The translations under genes and the position numbers were made by a program. The notes under the pieces were generated by a model. The model did not search any database, had not been told where the DNA came from, and worked only from the letters and a program-made list of their open reading frames with translations. Of a stretch of 5,054 nt of DNA, positions 1-4,731 are shown in pieces. This DNA comes from Planctomycetaceae bacterium (GTDB lineage Bacteria; Planctomycetota; Planctomycetia; Planctomycetales; Planctomycetaceae): assembly GCA_027080405.1 (NCBI GenBank), contig JALWSL010000429.1:1-5054 (forward strand). Direction: 5' to 3'. The first letter of the stretch is position 1. The number at the start of each line of letters is the position of its first letter.

Positions 1-82
1 AAAGTTGCAAATATCCCTGCGCATAACGAGAGCGTCCTGGTCTCAAACACCGATCCTGCTACAATGCAACTGCCGTGCCAAT

Positions 83-637
83 TCATGCGATTGCCCTCGT
101 TCTTTGACGATATACATCATACGGCGTCTCGCCATTTTCATTTTGCAATTGCAGATCGGCTCCCAGTCTTACCAACGCTTCCACAACATCCTTATGTGCC
201 CCAATTCGAGCAGCATAGTGAAGCACAGTGTCTCCGTTATGCTTTTCGCGATCATCAAGGACTGTGAAGTCGTGTTCGTATAACACCCGAAGAATATTTA
301 TGGCAGCTTTGGTGTCGTCACGTCCTATGGCATGGAAAATACAACTCTGGCCCTGAGAGTCCCTTTTGTGAATATTCGCACCTTCCTTGAGCAAGAGCCG
401 TACAAACCTCTCGTCTGCATCAGAGCACGCGGCATGCAACATATACAGCGTGTAACTCACCGTTGAGTGAAACGGCGAATTGGCATCGCTTTCGTCAACC
501 AGCCTCGCAAAGGTATCGAAGTCATTCGTGCGAACAGCTTCGCGCAGACGGTGAGGTCTAAGCAGTGCCAAACACGACCATACGCAGACAATCAATACAA
601 CTGTGCAACCGATAGCGGCTTTGCTTCTCCTGCTCAT
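83..637 (-). CDS. Membrane-anchored ankyrin-repeat protein
   Basis: This encodes 184 residues from the ATG at 637-635 to a TGA at 85-83. Residues 1-7 are basic (MSRRSKA). A hydrophobic stretch at about 8-26 follows and looks like an N-terminal membrane anchor or uncleaved signal. The rest resembles degenerate ankyrin repeats at about 31-55, 64-93, 94-129 and 133-168, plus a partial C-terminal cap (NGETPYDVY). The clearest repeat is the fourth, with [10 protein letters not shown], a [11 protein letters not shown] helix pair and a following N-x-NGETP turn. Ankyrin repeats generally bind proteins; the partner here is unknown. The domain would face the periplasm or cytoplasm depending on anchor topology. 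The frame stays open upstream to 820, but that part is translated repeat sequence (see 767-812), so the internal ATG just before the basic and hydrophobic segment is preferred. A good promoter lies upstream at 813-842. No linked gene suggests a specific role. Confidence 0.75.
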   Translation of the reverse strand: MSRRSKAAIGCTVVLIVCVWSCLALLRPHRLREAVRTNDFDTFARLVDESDANSPFHSTVSYTLYMLHAACSDADERFVRLLLKEGANIHKRDSQGQSCIFHAIGRDDTKAAINILRVLYEHDFTVLDDREKHNGDTVLHYAARIGAHKDVVEALVRLGADLQLQNENGETPYDVYRQRTRAIA

Positions 638-766
638 TTGGTCGTCCCATTTAAGAGCCAATCCCAGGAGTCCATGAGGTTTTGAATTGAACCATCGCCT
701 TGGTATGCATCGAAGAAGTCGACTTGGGCTGGTGCTGTACCTCCAGGCGTAGCAGACCAGCGATCG

Positions 767-779
767 CCGGGTGCCCCGG
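767..779. repeat. Palindrome CCGGG-TGC-CCCGG
   Basis: Two perfect 5-bp arms (767-771 and 775-779) flank a 3-base centre, and a G/T wobble could extend the stem by one. It lies 14 bases from the larger palindrome at 794-812, which has the same 3-base-loop design. Both would fall in the 5' leader of the ankyrin gene transcript if the promoter at 813-842 is used. Confidence 0.5.
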
Positions 780-793
780 TTGATGCTTTGTGC

Positions 794-812
794 CACGGCT
801 CTGTGAGCCGTG
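794..812. repeat. Palindrome CACGGCTC-TGT-GAGCCGTG
   Basis: The 8-bp arms at 794-801 and 805-812 are perfectly complementary with a 3-base centre. It directly abuts the -10 hexamer of the minus-strand promoter (813-818), so it would span the start of transcription, a typical operator position. It may equally be a copy of a dispersed intergenic repeat family. The sequence alone does not decide. Confidence 0.6.
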
Positions 813-842
813 ATTATCATCGCTATTGTAACGGGGTGTCAA
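813..842 (-). promoter_or_regulatory. Sigma70-type promoter for the ankyrin gene
   Basis: Read on the minus strand there is a perfect -35 hexamer TTGACA (842-837), an 18-base spacer, and GATAAT (818-813), which matches 5 of 6 consensus -10 bases. Transcription would start near 806 and give a leader of about 170 bases before the ATG at 637. The match to consensus is the best in the window. Confidence 0.6.
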
Positions 843-901
843 TACCGGACGGCTGGCGCCGTTCCGCTTGCAATGTCTGGCCGTTACGAGAAAGGGGCAT
901 C

Positions 902-941
902 ACGCAAAGACGCAAAGACGCAAAGACGCGAAGACGCAAAG
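902..941. repeat. Five tandem 8-bp units (ACGCAAAG)
   Basis: Units begin at 902, 910, 918, 926 and 934. Four are identical and the fourth is ACGCGAAG. An 11-base inverted copy, CTTTGCGTCTT, occurs at 1028-1038, about 90 bases downstream, so the 902-1038 segment could fold back on itself. The arrangement resembles a non-autonomous repetitive element. Units are far too short and lack the spacers for a CRISPR array. Confidence 0.75.
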
Positions 942-1027
942 GAAAGGAAAAGAGAAGAAAAATATTTGCATAATGGATTACATGCGACTTTTGAATTACT
1001 TCGTTCGGGAATCCAGCATGGAAAAAT

Positions 1028-1038
1028 CTTTGCGTCTT
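1028..1038. repeat. Inverted copy of the 8-bp tandem repeat
   Basis: CTTTGCGTCTT is the exact reverse complement of AAGACGCAAAG, present at 907-917, 915-925 and 931-941. It probably marks the right end of the same repetitive element, followed by GGCGGCCTGGCGAGA. Confidence 0.55.
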
Positions 1039-1114
1039 GGCGGCCTGGCGAGATAATTCTCCGTGCCTCTGAGGTTAATTTCGTTTGCCAGAACGACAGA
1101 GCAGAAAAGTTCGG

Positions 1115-1128
1115 TGCGTTGTAACGCA
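1115..1128. repeat. Palindrome TGCGTT-GT-AACGCA after the lipoprotein gene
   Basis: Perfect 6-bp arms flank a 2-base centre, 9 bases beyond the minus-strand stop codon at 1139-1137. On the minus strand the hairpin is followed by a short T-run (AACTTTTCTG), so it may act as a weak terminator for the lipoprotein transcript. The sequence also resembles a GGTGCGTT...AACGCACC repeat that I recall from many bacterial intergenic regions. Confidence 0.45.
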
Positions 1129-1136
1129 TCGTACGG

Positions 1137-2501
1137 TTACTCGGATTGAGGGAGTTTGTAGCCGCGCGCCCACTCTGGCAAATCGAGGGAATCGGGGGGA
1201 TCCGTCTTCTGTGTTTTGGGCTGCTGTTCGGTGCTAGATGCAGGAGCTTTTGTCTGTAGCGGAGCCGGTCTCGGTTTCTTCGTTGCAGCCGTCCTCGAGG
1301 CTGTTTGCACCGGTTGGGAGGCAAACGCATGGGATGAAAACGGTATCGCTTCGCTTTGATGTCCGTGAGCGTGTTGATGGCTGTGCCCCGGTTGATGACT
1401 CTGGCTCTGTTTCTGAAGTTTCTCGATCGACTGCACGCCGGCTGGAGAAAAAGAGGGGGCGGAATCATGATGAGCCGTCTGAATCACCTGATTCTTCAAC
1501 CACGCTCCCGTTTGGGGATCACGTTCATACTGCGTGACGGCTTTCGGTTTCTCTCGTAGTCTTCTGTTTGCCAGCGCAGCCGGGGAACCCAGGATTTCTT
1601 CCTTTCCGAGTTCGCGTACGGCATAGCCGGTCACATGTGGAATCGCCCAAAGATTCGAAGGGAGTTCCGGGGGATTGATTTCGACGCTTTTCAGTTCGAT
1701 TCGCATCGACTGGTCCTGTTCGGGCAACTTTAGATGAATACTGTAAGGCAGACGGGCTTCCGTATTGGGAAACTGTTTGTAATCATTCAGTTCTGCACTG
1801 GCGATCAGGCGGTGTTCGGCATCGAAAAGTTCATGCTCGCGTATTTCTCCCTTTCGCAAATCAACTGTCATGCTTTTGCGAACTTCTACTCCCTGTTCGT
1901 TGGCATGATGACTGATCAATTTGACGATGTAAGGGTTATCGGGATCACGAACCAGACTGGCAGAGCTGGCGTCGATGGGGGCCACATTCAGCACTTCCAT
2001 CAACCAATCCGGCTGAAACGGGATCGGCATCTGATTTTGAAGCTGCGCCAAATCTTCCTGCTTGACCGTCCAAATCGCTTTTGGCTCCATACGCCTTGCA
2101 AAAAACCAGAGACGTTCCGGGTTTGATCCCACCGCGAATTCACTTTGGGCAGAAAGCCCCATCGAAACGGTCAGCCGCAATTTTTTTGGCTGCTCGACCG
2201 CAATCATCGCTTTCAGTGGAACGGGGGGCATCCCCGAAATATGGACTCGGGCAGTCGTAGATTGCCAGGAGTGGATCGGTTCGATATGTCGGTTCACGTA
2301 GGCGACAATTTCCTCTTTGGTGGCATCAACGGGGATCTTGGCAGAGCGATGCATCAGCAGGGGAAATCGCGGACGCAACCCGGCAGAAGGCATCTGGCAG
2401 CCCGAACTGATCAGCAGGCAGAACAGCAGCAGGCCCCGGAAAGAGAAGATACCCGTCCAGTCGGTCGTTTCGTTTTCGGTAATTTCCTTCTCCTGTGCCA
2501 T
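1137..2501 (-). CDS. Putative lipoprotein with LolA/LolB-like core and His-rich tail
   Basis: This encodes 454 residues from the ATG at 2501-2499, preceded by AAAGG nine bases upstream. A hydrophobic segment (about 24-33) ends in ISSGC, giving a likely lipidated Cys35. The -3 serine is not the usual leucine, and the n-region is unusually acidic with only Arg22 near the core, so lipidation is probable but not certain. Residues of about 59-289 are rich in alternating beta-strand patterns (for example PKKLRLTVSM, AVGSNPERLWFFARR, MTVDLRKGEIREHELFD). They recall the LolA/LolB-like fold of lipoprotein carriers; this is inferred from pattern. After about 345 comes a disordered Gln/Ser/Pro/Lys linker with a His cluster (His369, 373, 375, 377, 379, 381, 391) and a non-disordered end, LDLPEWARGYKLP. 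The likely location is the periplasmic face of a membrane. It is probably co-transcribed with the gene at 2625-3122; the intergenic gap is 123 bases. Specific function is unknown. Confidence 0.75.
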   Translation of the reverse strand: MAQEKEITENETTDWTGIFSFRGLLLFCLLISSGCQMPSAGLRPRFPLLMHRSAKIPVDATKEEIVAYVNRHIEPIHSWQSTTARVHISGMPPVPLKAMIAVEQPKKLRLTVSMGLSAQSEFAVGSNPERLWFFARRMEPKAIWTVKQEDLAQLQNQMPIPFQPDWLMEVLNVAPIDASSASLVRDPDNPYIVKLISHHANEQGVEVRKSMTVDLRKGEIREHELFDAEHRLIASAELNDYKQFPNTEARLPYSIHLKLPEQDQSMRIELKSVEINPPELPSNLWAIPHVTGYAVRELGKEEILGSPAALANRRLREKPKAVTQYERDPQTGAWLKNQVIQTAHHDSAPSFSPAGVQSIEKLQKQSQSHQPGHSHQHAHGHQSEAIPFSSHAFASQPVQTASRTAATKKPRPAPLQTKAPASSTEQQPKTQKTDPPDSLDLPEWARGYKLPQSE

Positions 2502-2578
2502 CAAGTCACGCCTTTATATGCAACAGGCTTTCGCCTTTTCACTGAACGCCCTTCATGTTTTTCGCCGCATGAAATTCC

Positions 2579-2608
2579 CGGGATTTTCCAAAACAGTCCC
2601 GTTTTTTT
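2579..2608 (+). terminator. Plus-strand terminator-like hairpin inside the minus-strand gene pair
   Basis: CGGGA (2579-2583) pairs with TCCCG (2597-2601), extendable by a T-G and a T-A pair, and is followed at once by seven T (2602-2608). The T-tract lies on the plus strand, so termination would act on rightward transcription, opposite to both neighbouring genes. On the minus strand the tract precedes the stem and would not terminate. Confidence 0.45.
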
Positions 2609-2624
2609 GTTGTCAATTTTACAA

Positions 2625-3122
2625 TCAGGCGGCCTGACTGTGTGATGTCCGTCCCAATGTTTCTATTTCGGCCTGCAATCGTGCGATTTCAAATTCTGAA
2701 AGTGATTCCTCTGGAATTTCGAAGGCTCCTTCTCCCCGTGCGCCGACCAGCACCATCATGTTTCCGTCCGGCCCTTCCTCTGTCTGTTCGTGAATGAGCC
2801 TCTTTTTACGAATCAACAGCAGCGCCAGAACGTAACGCAATTTCTGCTGATGCTCGTTGGCCTGCTCGACGAGTTGGGTAAAAGTGTCGAAAAGACCATC
2901 CAGATCCATGAATGAAGGGGTTTCTGATTCTGGTTGGGGCACCTCTGTTCGCCACACGCCGATGGCTCCTTCGGGAACGCCCGACCAGCCTTCGGGTGAA
3001 AAATCGAGACGCTCGTAGCGGCCGTTTTTTTCAATCAAGACCGAATAACAGAGAGTTCCCGGCTTGAACGGCTGGCCGGTGGCAGCACACGTTTTGGAGA
3101 GTGGCTTAAGTGAATAGTCCAT
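2625..3122 (-). CDS. Small conserved protein of unknown function
   Basis: This encodes 165 residues with an ATG at 3122-3120 and a TGA at 2627-2625. The N-terminal half (about 8-60) has a tight pattern: Cys12, a T-G turn at 15-16, PGTLCYS at 21-27 with Cys25, then RLDFSPEGW, GVPEGAIGVWRT. I recall this arrangement (C-x-x-TG-x4-PG, S-x-L, R-x-D, W, PEG-x-IG-x-W) as recurring in uncharacterised planctomycete proteins, but I cannot name a family. Residues of about 75-115 are predicted helical (FDTFTQLVEQANEHQQKLRYVLALLLIRKKRL), and the C-terminus (about 140-160) is an acidic helix. There is no signal peptide or membrane segment, so it is probably cytoplasmic. The two cysteines might form a small metal or redox site. 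It lies upstream of, and likely shares a transcript with, the lipoprotein gene. The upstream SD is weak. Confidence 0.75.
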   Translation of the reverse strand: MDYSLKPLSKTCAATGQPFKPGTLCYSVLIEKNGRYERLDFSPEGWSGVPEGAIGVWRTEVPQPESETPSFMDLDGLFDTFTQLVEQANEHQQKLRYVLALLLIRKKRLIHEQTEEGPDGNMMVLVGARGEGAFEIPEESLSEFEIARLQAEIETLGRTSHSQAA

Positions 3123-3166
3123 TGATCGGTTCTCTACCCTGGATGACCAAAAAGCAAGCGCGGCAG

Positions 3167-3196
3167 AATGTAAGCAATTTTATCGAATCTCGGCAA
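3167..3196 (-). promoter_or_regulatory. Possible promoter of the 2625-3122 / lipoprotein unit
   Basis: On the minus strand TTGCCG (3196-3191) and TACATT (3172-3167) are separated by 18 bases, each matching 4 of 6 consensus positions. This gives a leader of about 40 bases before the ATG at 3122. Moderate-quality match only. Confidence 0.3.
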
Positions 3197-3371
3197 GACC
3201 GTTTTTCTTCCATCGACCAGCTTCCACACCTGTCCCGCCATTCCAAAGGCAGCCGCACGATCAGCCAAATCCTTTCTGCCTGCCTTCATCCTGTTCAGAT
3301 CGGTGGAGAATCGCGTTTTTCTTTGCTACCGTGTAGTGATAAGTAGCGATAACCAGAAACAGAACCGTTTT

Positions 3372-3476
3372 ATGCGAACCCGTACAGACTGCTTTTGTCT
3401 GCATACTGTTTTATCTGCACCTGTTTTACCGGCGTGCTGTTCTGTCCACACGATGTCCTCTCCCGGCAGGTTATGA
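3372..3476 (+). other. Short leader open frame upstream of ilvE (unproven)
   Basis: ATG at 3372 opens a 34-codon frame that stops with TGA at 3474-3476, four bases before the switch strand of the putative ilvE attenuator. The peptide has four Cys and five to six Val/Leu pairs or singles (Val13-Leu14, Val18-Leu19, Val25, Leu34) but no run of Ile, Leu or Val as in classical ilv leader peptides. No clear SD precedes it. It is recorded because of its position; it may be chance. Confidence 0.2.
3388..3434. repeat. Three imperfect 15-17 bp repeats in the ilvE leader
   Basis: Units ACTGCTTTTGTCTGCAT (3388-3404), ACTGTTTTATCTGCA (3405-3419) and CCTGTTTTACCGGCG (3420-3434) share the core CTG-Y-TTT-T-R-x-C-x-GC. 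A related CCGTTTTATGCG lies at 3365-3376. The third unit is also the strand that can pair with 3480-3490. Confidence 0.4.
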
Positions 3477-3490
3477 ACAGGTAAAACGGG
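3420..3490 (+). promoter_or_regulatory. Candidate antiterminator stem of the ilvE leader
   Basis: CCTGTTTTACC (3420-3430) pairs with GGTAAAACGGG (3480-3490), 11 pairs including one T-G wobble, across a 49-base loop. The last bases of the right arm (AACGGG, 3485-3490) are also the left arm of the terminator-like hairpin at 3485-3507, so the two structures exclude each other. A second alternative, CCGTTTTA (3365-3372) with TAAAACGG (3482-3489), is also possible. Confidence 0.4.
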
Positions 3491-3515
3491 AACTGCGGAC
3501 GCCCGTTCTTTTTTT
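3485..3515 (+). terminator. Terminator-like hairpin just before ilvE (putative attenuator)
   Basis: AACGGG (3485-3490) and CCCGTT (3502-3507) form a 6-bp stem with an 11-base loop, followed by CTTTTTTT (3508-3515). The ilvE ATG is 18 bases beyond the T-tract. A terminator placed between leader and first codon suggests premature termination control of ilvE rather than the end of an upstream gene, because no plus-strand gene precedes it within the window. Confidence 0.5.
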
Positions 3516-3533
3516 ATGAAATAGATACCAACC

Positions 3534-4388
3534 ATGAAAATTCACATCAACGGAAAACTGGTCCCCAAAGAACAGGCCGTTATTTCTGTTTTTGATCACG
3601 GCCTACTCTACGGTGATGGCGTTTTTGAGGGAATTCGCGTTTACGGCGGAAAGGTTTTTCTGCTCGAAGAGCACCTTAAACGCCTGTATGAAGGAGCGCG
3701 GGCCATCCGCCTCGAAATCCCTGTTTCGCAACCTGAATTGGCCACCGCTGTTGAGGAAACAGTCGAGGCGAACAGCCTGCAGGATGGCTATATCCGCCTG
3801 GTCATTACGCGCGGGGCGGGTTCACTCGGATTGGATATCCGGCGGACAAGCGATCCGCAGGTCATCATTATTGCAGATACGATCTCCCTGTATCCCCCCG
3901 AATTGTACGAACAGGGCCTGAAGCTGATCACCGCCAGTACGATCCGCAATCATCCCCAGGCGCTCAGCCCACAAGTGAAATCGCTTAATTACCTCAACAA
4001 TATCCTGGCCAAAATCGAAGGGACTGATGCTGATTGCCTTGAAGCGCTGATGATGAACCACAAAGGAGAGGTGGCCGAATGCACAGGTGACAACATATTC
4101 ATTGTGAAAAATGGCGTTCTGAAAACTCCACCGACAGATGCGGGCATTTTGGAGGGAATTACCCGTGCTGCGGTTATCCAGTTGGCAAAACAGGCGGGGC
4201 TTGATGTCAGGGAAGTCACACTCACCAGACACGATATTTATTCTGCTGATGAATGTTTCCTGACAGGTTCTGCAGCCGAGGTCATCGCAGCGGTGAGCCT
4301 AGACGGCAGGCAGATCGGAGACGGCAAACCCGGCCCAATCACCAAAGATCTCAAAAAGAGATTCGAGGCGCTGACACGAGGAGAATAA
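3534..4388 (+). CDS. ilvE: Branched-chain amino acid aminotransferase
   Basis: This is a 284-residue fold-type IV PLP-dependent aminotransferase. It exchanges amino groups between glutamate/2-oxoglutarate and leucine, isoleucine or valine in the cytoplasm, the last step of branched-chain amino acid synthesis. Landmarks are YGDGVFEGIRVYGGKVF (26-42), H-L-K-R-L with Arg50 as the likely phosphate ligand, QVKSLNYLNN with Lys149 as the expected Schiff-base lysine, EVAECTGDNIF with Glu182 positioned for the pyridine nitrogen, and FLTGSAAEV (242-250) as a phosphate-binding loop. Residue roles come from the family pattern. Length is normal (about 280-310) and the frame is intact. FEGIR favours branched-chain over D-amino acid or aminodeoxychorismate-lyase relatives. 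The start ATG at 3534 fits the family N-terminus (INGKLVP) but has no evident SD. A terminator-like hairpin immediately upstream suggests attenuation. It probably supplies or consumes the 2-oxoisovalerate used by the downstream panB. Confidence 0.93.
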   Translation: MKIHINGKLVPKEQAVISVFDHGLLYGDGVFEGIRVYGGKVFLLEEHLKRLYEGARAIRLEIPVSQPELATAVEETVEANSLQDGYIRLVITRGAGSLGLDIRRTSDPQVIIIADTISLYPPELYEQGLKLITASTIRNHPQALSPQVKSLNYLNNILAKIEGTDADCLEALMMNHKGEVAECTGDNIFIVKNGVLKTPPTDAGILEGITRAAVIQLAKQAGLDVREVTLTRHDIYSADECFLTGSAAEVIAAVSLDGRQIGDGKPGPITKDLKKRFEALTRGE

Positions 4389-4428
4389 CAAGCCGAATCG
4401 TCAAACTCGCGAACTGGATCAGGCAGAG

Positions 4429-4473
4429 CCAAACCAGATCGGGCCAAACTGTTTCGGATTAAACTGTTTCAGG
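4429..4473. repeat. 15-bp imperfect tandem repeat after ilvE
   Basis: Three consecutive 15-base units, CCAAACCAGATCGGG, CCAAACTGTTTCGGA and TTAAACTGTTTCAGG, begin at 4429, 4444 and 4459. The second and third share AAACTGTTTC exactly, itself a 9-bp palindrome plus C (AAAC-T-GTTT). They start 41 bases after the ilvE stop. The function is unknown: perhaps paired protein-binding sites or a slippage product. Confidence 0.5.
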
Positions 4474-4489
4474 CCAGAAAACACGGGGC

Positions 4490-4531
4490 AAAAAAAGAAA
4501 GGCGTGGTCAGCTACGCCGCCAACCACGCCT
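4490..4531 (-). terminator. Minus-strand terminator-like hairpin between ilvE and panB
   Basis: AGGCGTGGT (4500-4508) and ACCACGCCT (4523-4531) form a perfect 9-bp stem with a 14-base loop. Read on the minus strand the stem is followed by TTCTTTTTTT, a good intrinsic-terminator tail. On the plus strand no T-tract follows. Both flanking genes are on the plus strand, so it would end an otherwise unannotated leftward transcript. Confidence 0.5.
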
Positions 4532-4632
4532 CGTGTCCACCATCGAAGTTAGTGCGGGCCAGCTCTCACTTCGCGGTGAACTGTAAATAGTGCAATTCGT
4601 GTGCCAATTAAAACAGACAAAAATCGCAAAAT

Positions 4633-4669
4633 CCGCAACCCGTTCTACTGAAACAGGTTACGGTTTTTT
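4633..4669 (+). terminator. Intrinsic terminator, possibly bidirectional, downstream of ilvE
   Basis: The arms CCGcAACCcGTT (4633-4644) and AACaGGTTaCGG (4652-4663) pair over 10 positions with two C/A mismatches and a 7-base loop, followed by six T (4664-4669). It is the first plus-oriented terminator after ilvE, 245 bases past the stop. On the minus strand both mismatches become G-U pairs, giving a continuous 12-bp stem followed by ATTTTGCGATTTTT. Confidence 0.5.
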
Positions 4670-4711
4670 GAAAAAATACCTTATCTATCTGGAGCAGCTT
4701 CGTGTAGTAAA

Positions 4712-4731
4712 ATACAACAATTGAATTGTAT
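4712..4731. promoter_or_regulatory. Operator-like dyad ATACAA-N8-TTGTAT
   Basis: Two perfect 6-bp half-sites (4712-4717 and 4726-4731) flank 8 bases that include CAATTG. It lies about 145 bases before panB, a plausible distance for a transcription-factor site, but the AT-rich composition makes chance possible. Confidence 0.25.

Larger units (their letters stand above)
638..1136. other. Non-coding repeat island between two minus-strand genes
   Basis: I see no convincing gene in these roughly 500 bases. Open frames here on both strands (61 to 194 codons) read through simple or palindromic repeats and give low-complexity basic peptides (KDAKTQRR-like), a hallmark of spurious translation. The stretch contains, in order, a 13-bp palindrome (767-779), a 19-bp palindrome (794-812), a minus-strand promoter (813-842), five 8-bp tandem units (902-941), an inverted copy of that unit (1028-1038) and another palindrome (1115-1128). 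I recall similar motifs scattered between genes in planctomycetes and some other bacteria; that is memory, not a search. Confidence 0.6.

Noticed and set aside
3..71. 7-bp inverted repeat AGTTGCA / TGCAACT past the ankyrin stop codon
   Set aside because: The arms are short and about 55 bases apart with no T-tract; likely chance.
638..820. N-terminal extension of the ankyrin gene to an ATG at 820
   Set aside because: The 61 extra residues read through the palindromes at 767-812 and lie partly upstream of the predicted transcription start; they precede the natural basic and hydrophobic N-terminus.
902..941. CRISPR array
   Set aside because: Eight-base units are contiguous, with no spacers and no cas genes.
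788..1124. Plus-strand frames of 61-104 codons giving KDAKTQRR-rich peptides
   Set aside because: They translate the 8-bp tandem repeat in three frames with no conserved protein features; typical spurious frames.
884..1468. A 194-codon minus-strand frame
   Set aside because: It overlaps the lipoprotein gene out of frame and ends in the repeat; Arg/Pro-rich and without recognisable motifs.
2502..2504. TTG start one codon before the lipoprotein ATG
   Set aside because: The ATG at 2501 has good AAAGG spacing and is the more probable start; the difference is one residue.
2525..2536. Hairpin AGGC-GAAA-GCCT (minus strand) before the lipoprotein gene
   Set aside because: Only a 4-bp stem; the GNRA-like loop is suggestive but too small to call as a regulatory element.
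3323..3353. Promoter TTGCTA-N19-GATAAC for ilvE
   Set aside because: The spacer is too long and the hexamers match only partly; position would suit the leader but support is too weak.
3326..3535. A 69-codon minus-strand frame in the ilvE leader
   Set aside because: It spans the repeats and hairpins of the leader, has no family features and is better explained as a shadow of regulatory sequence.
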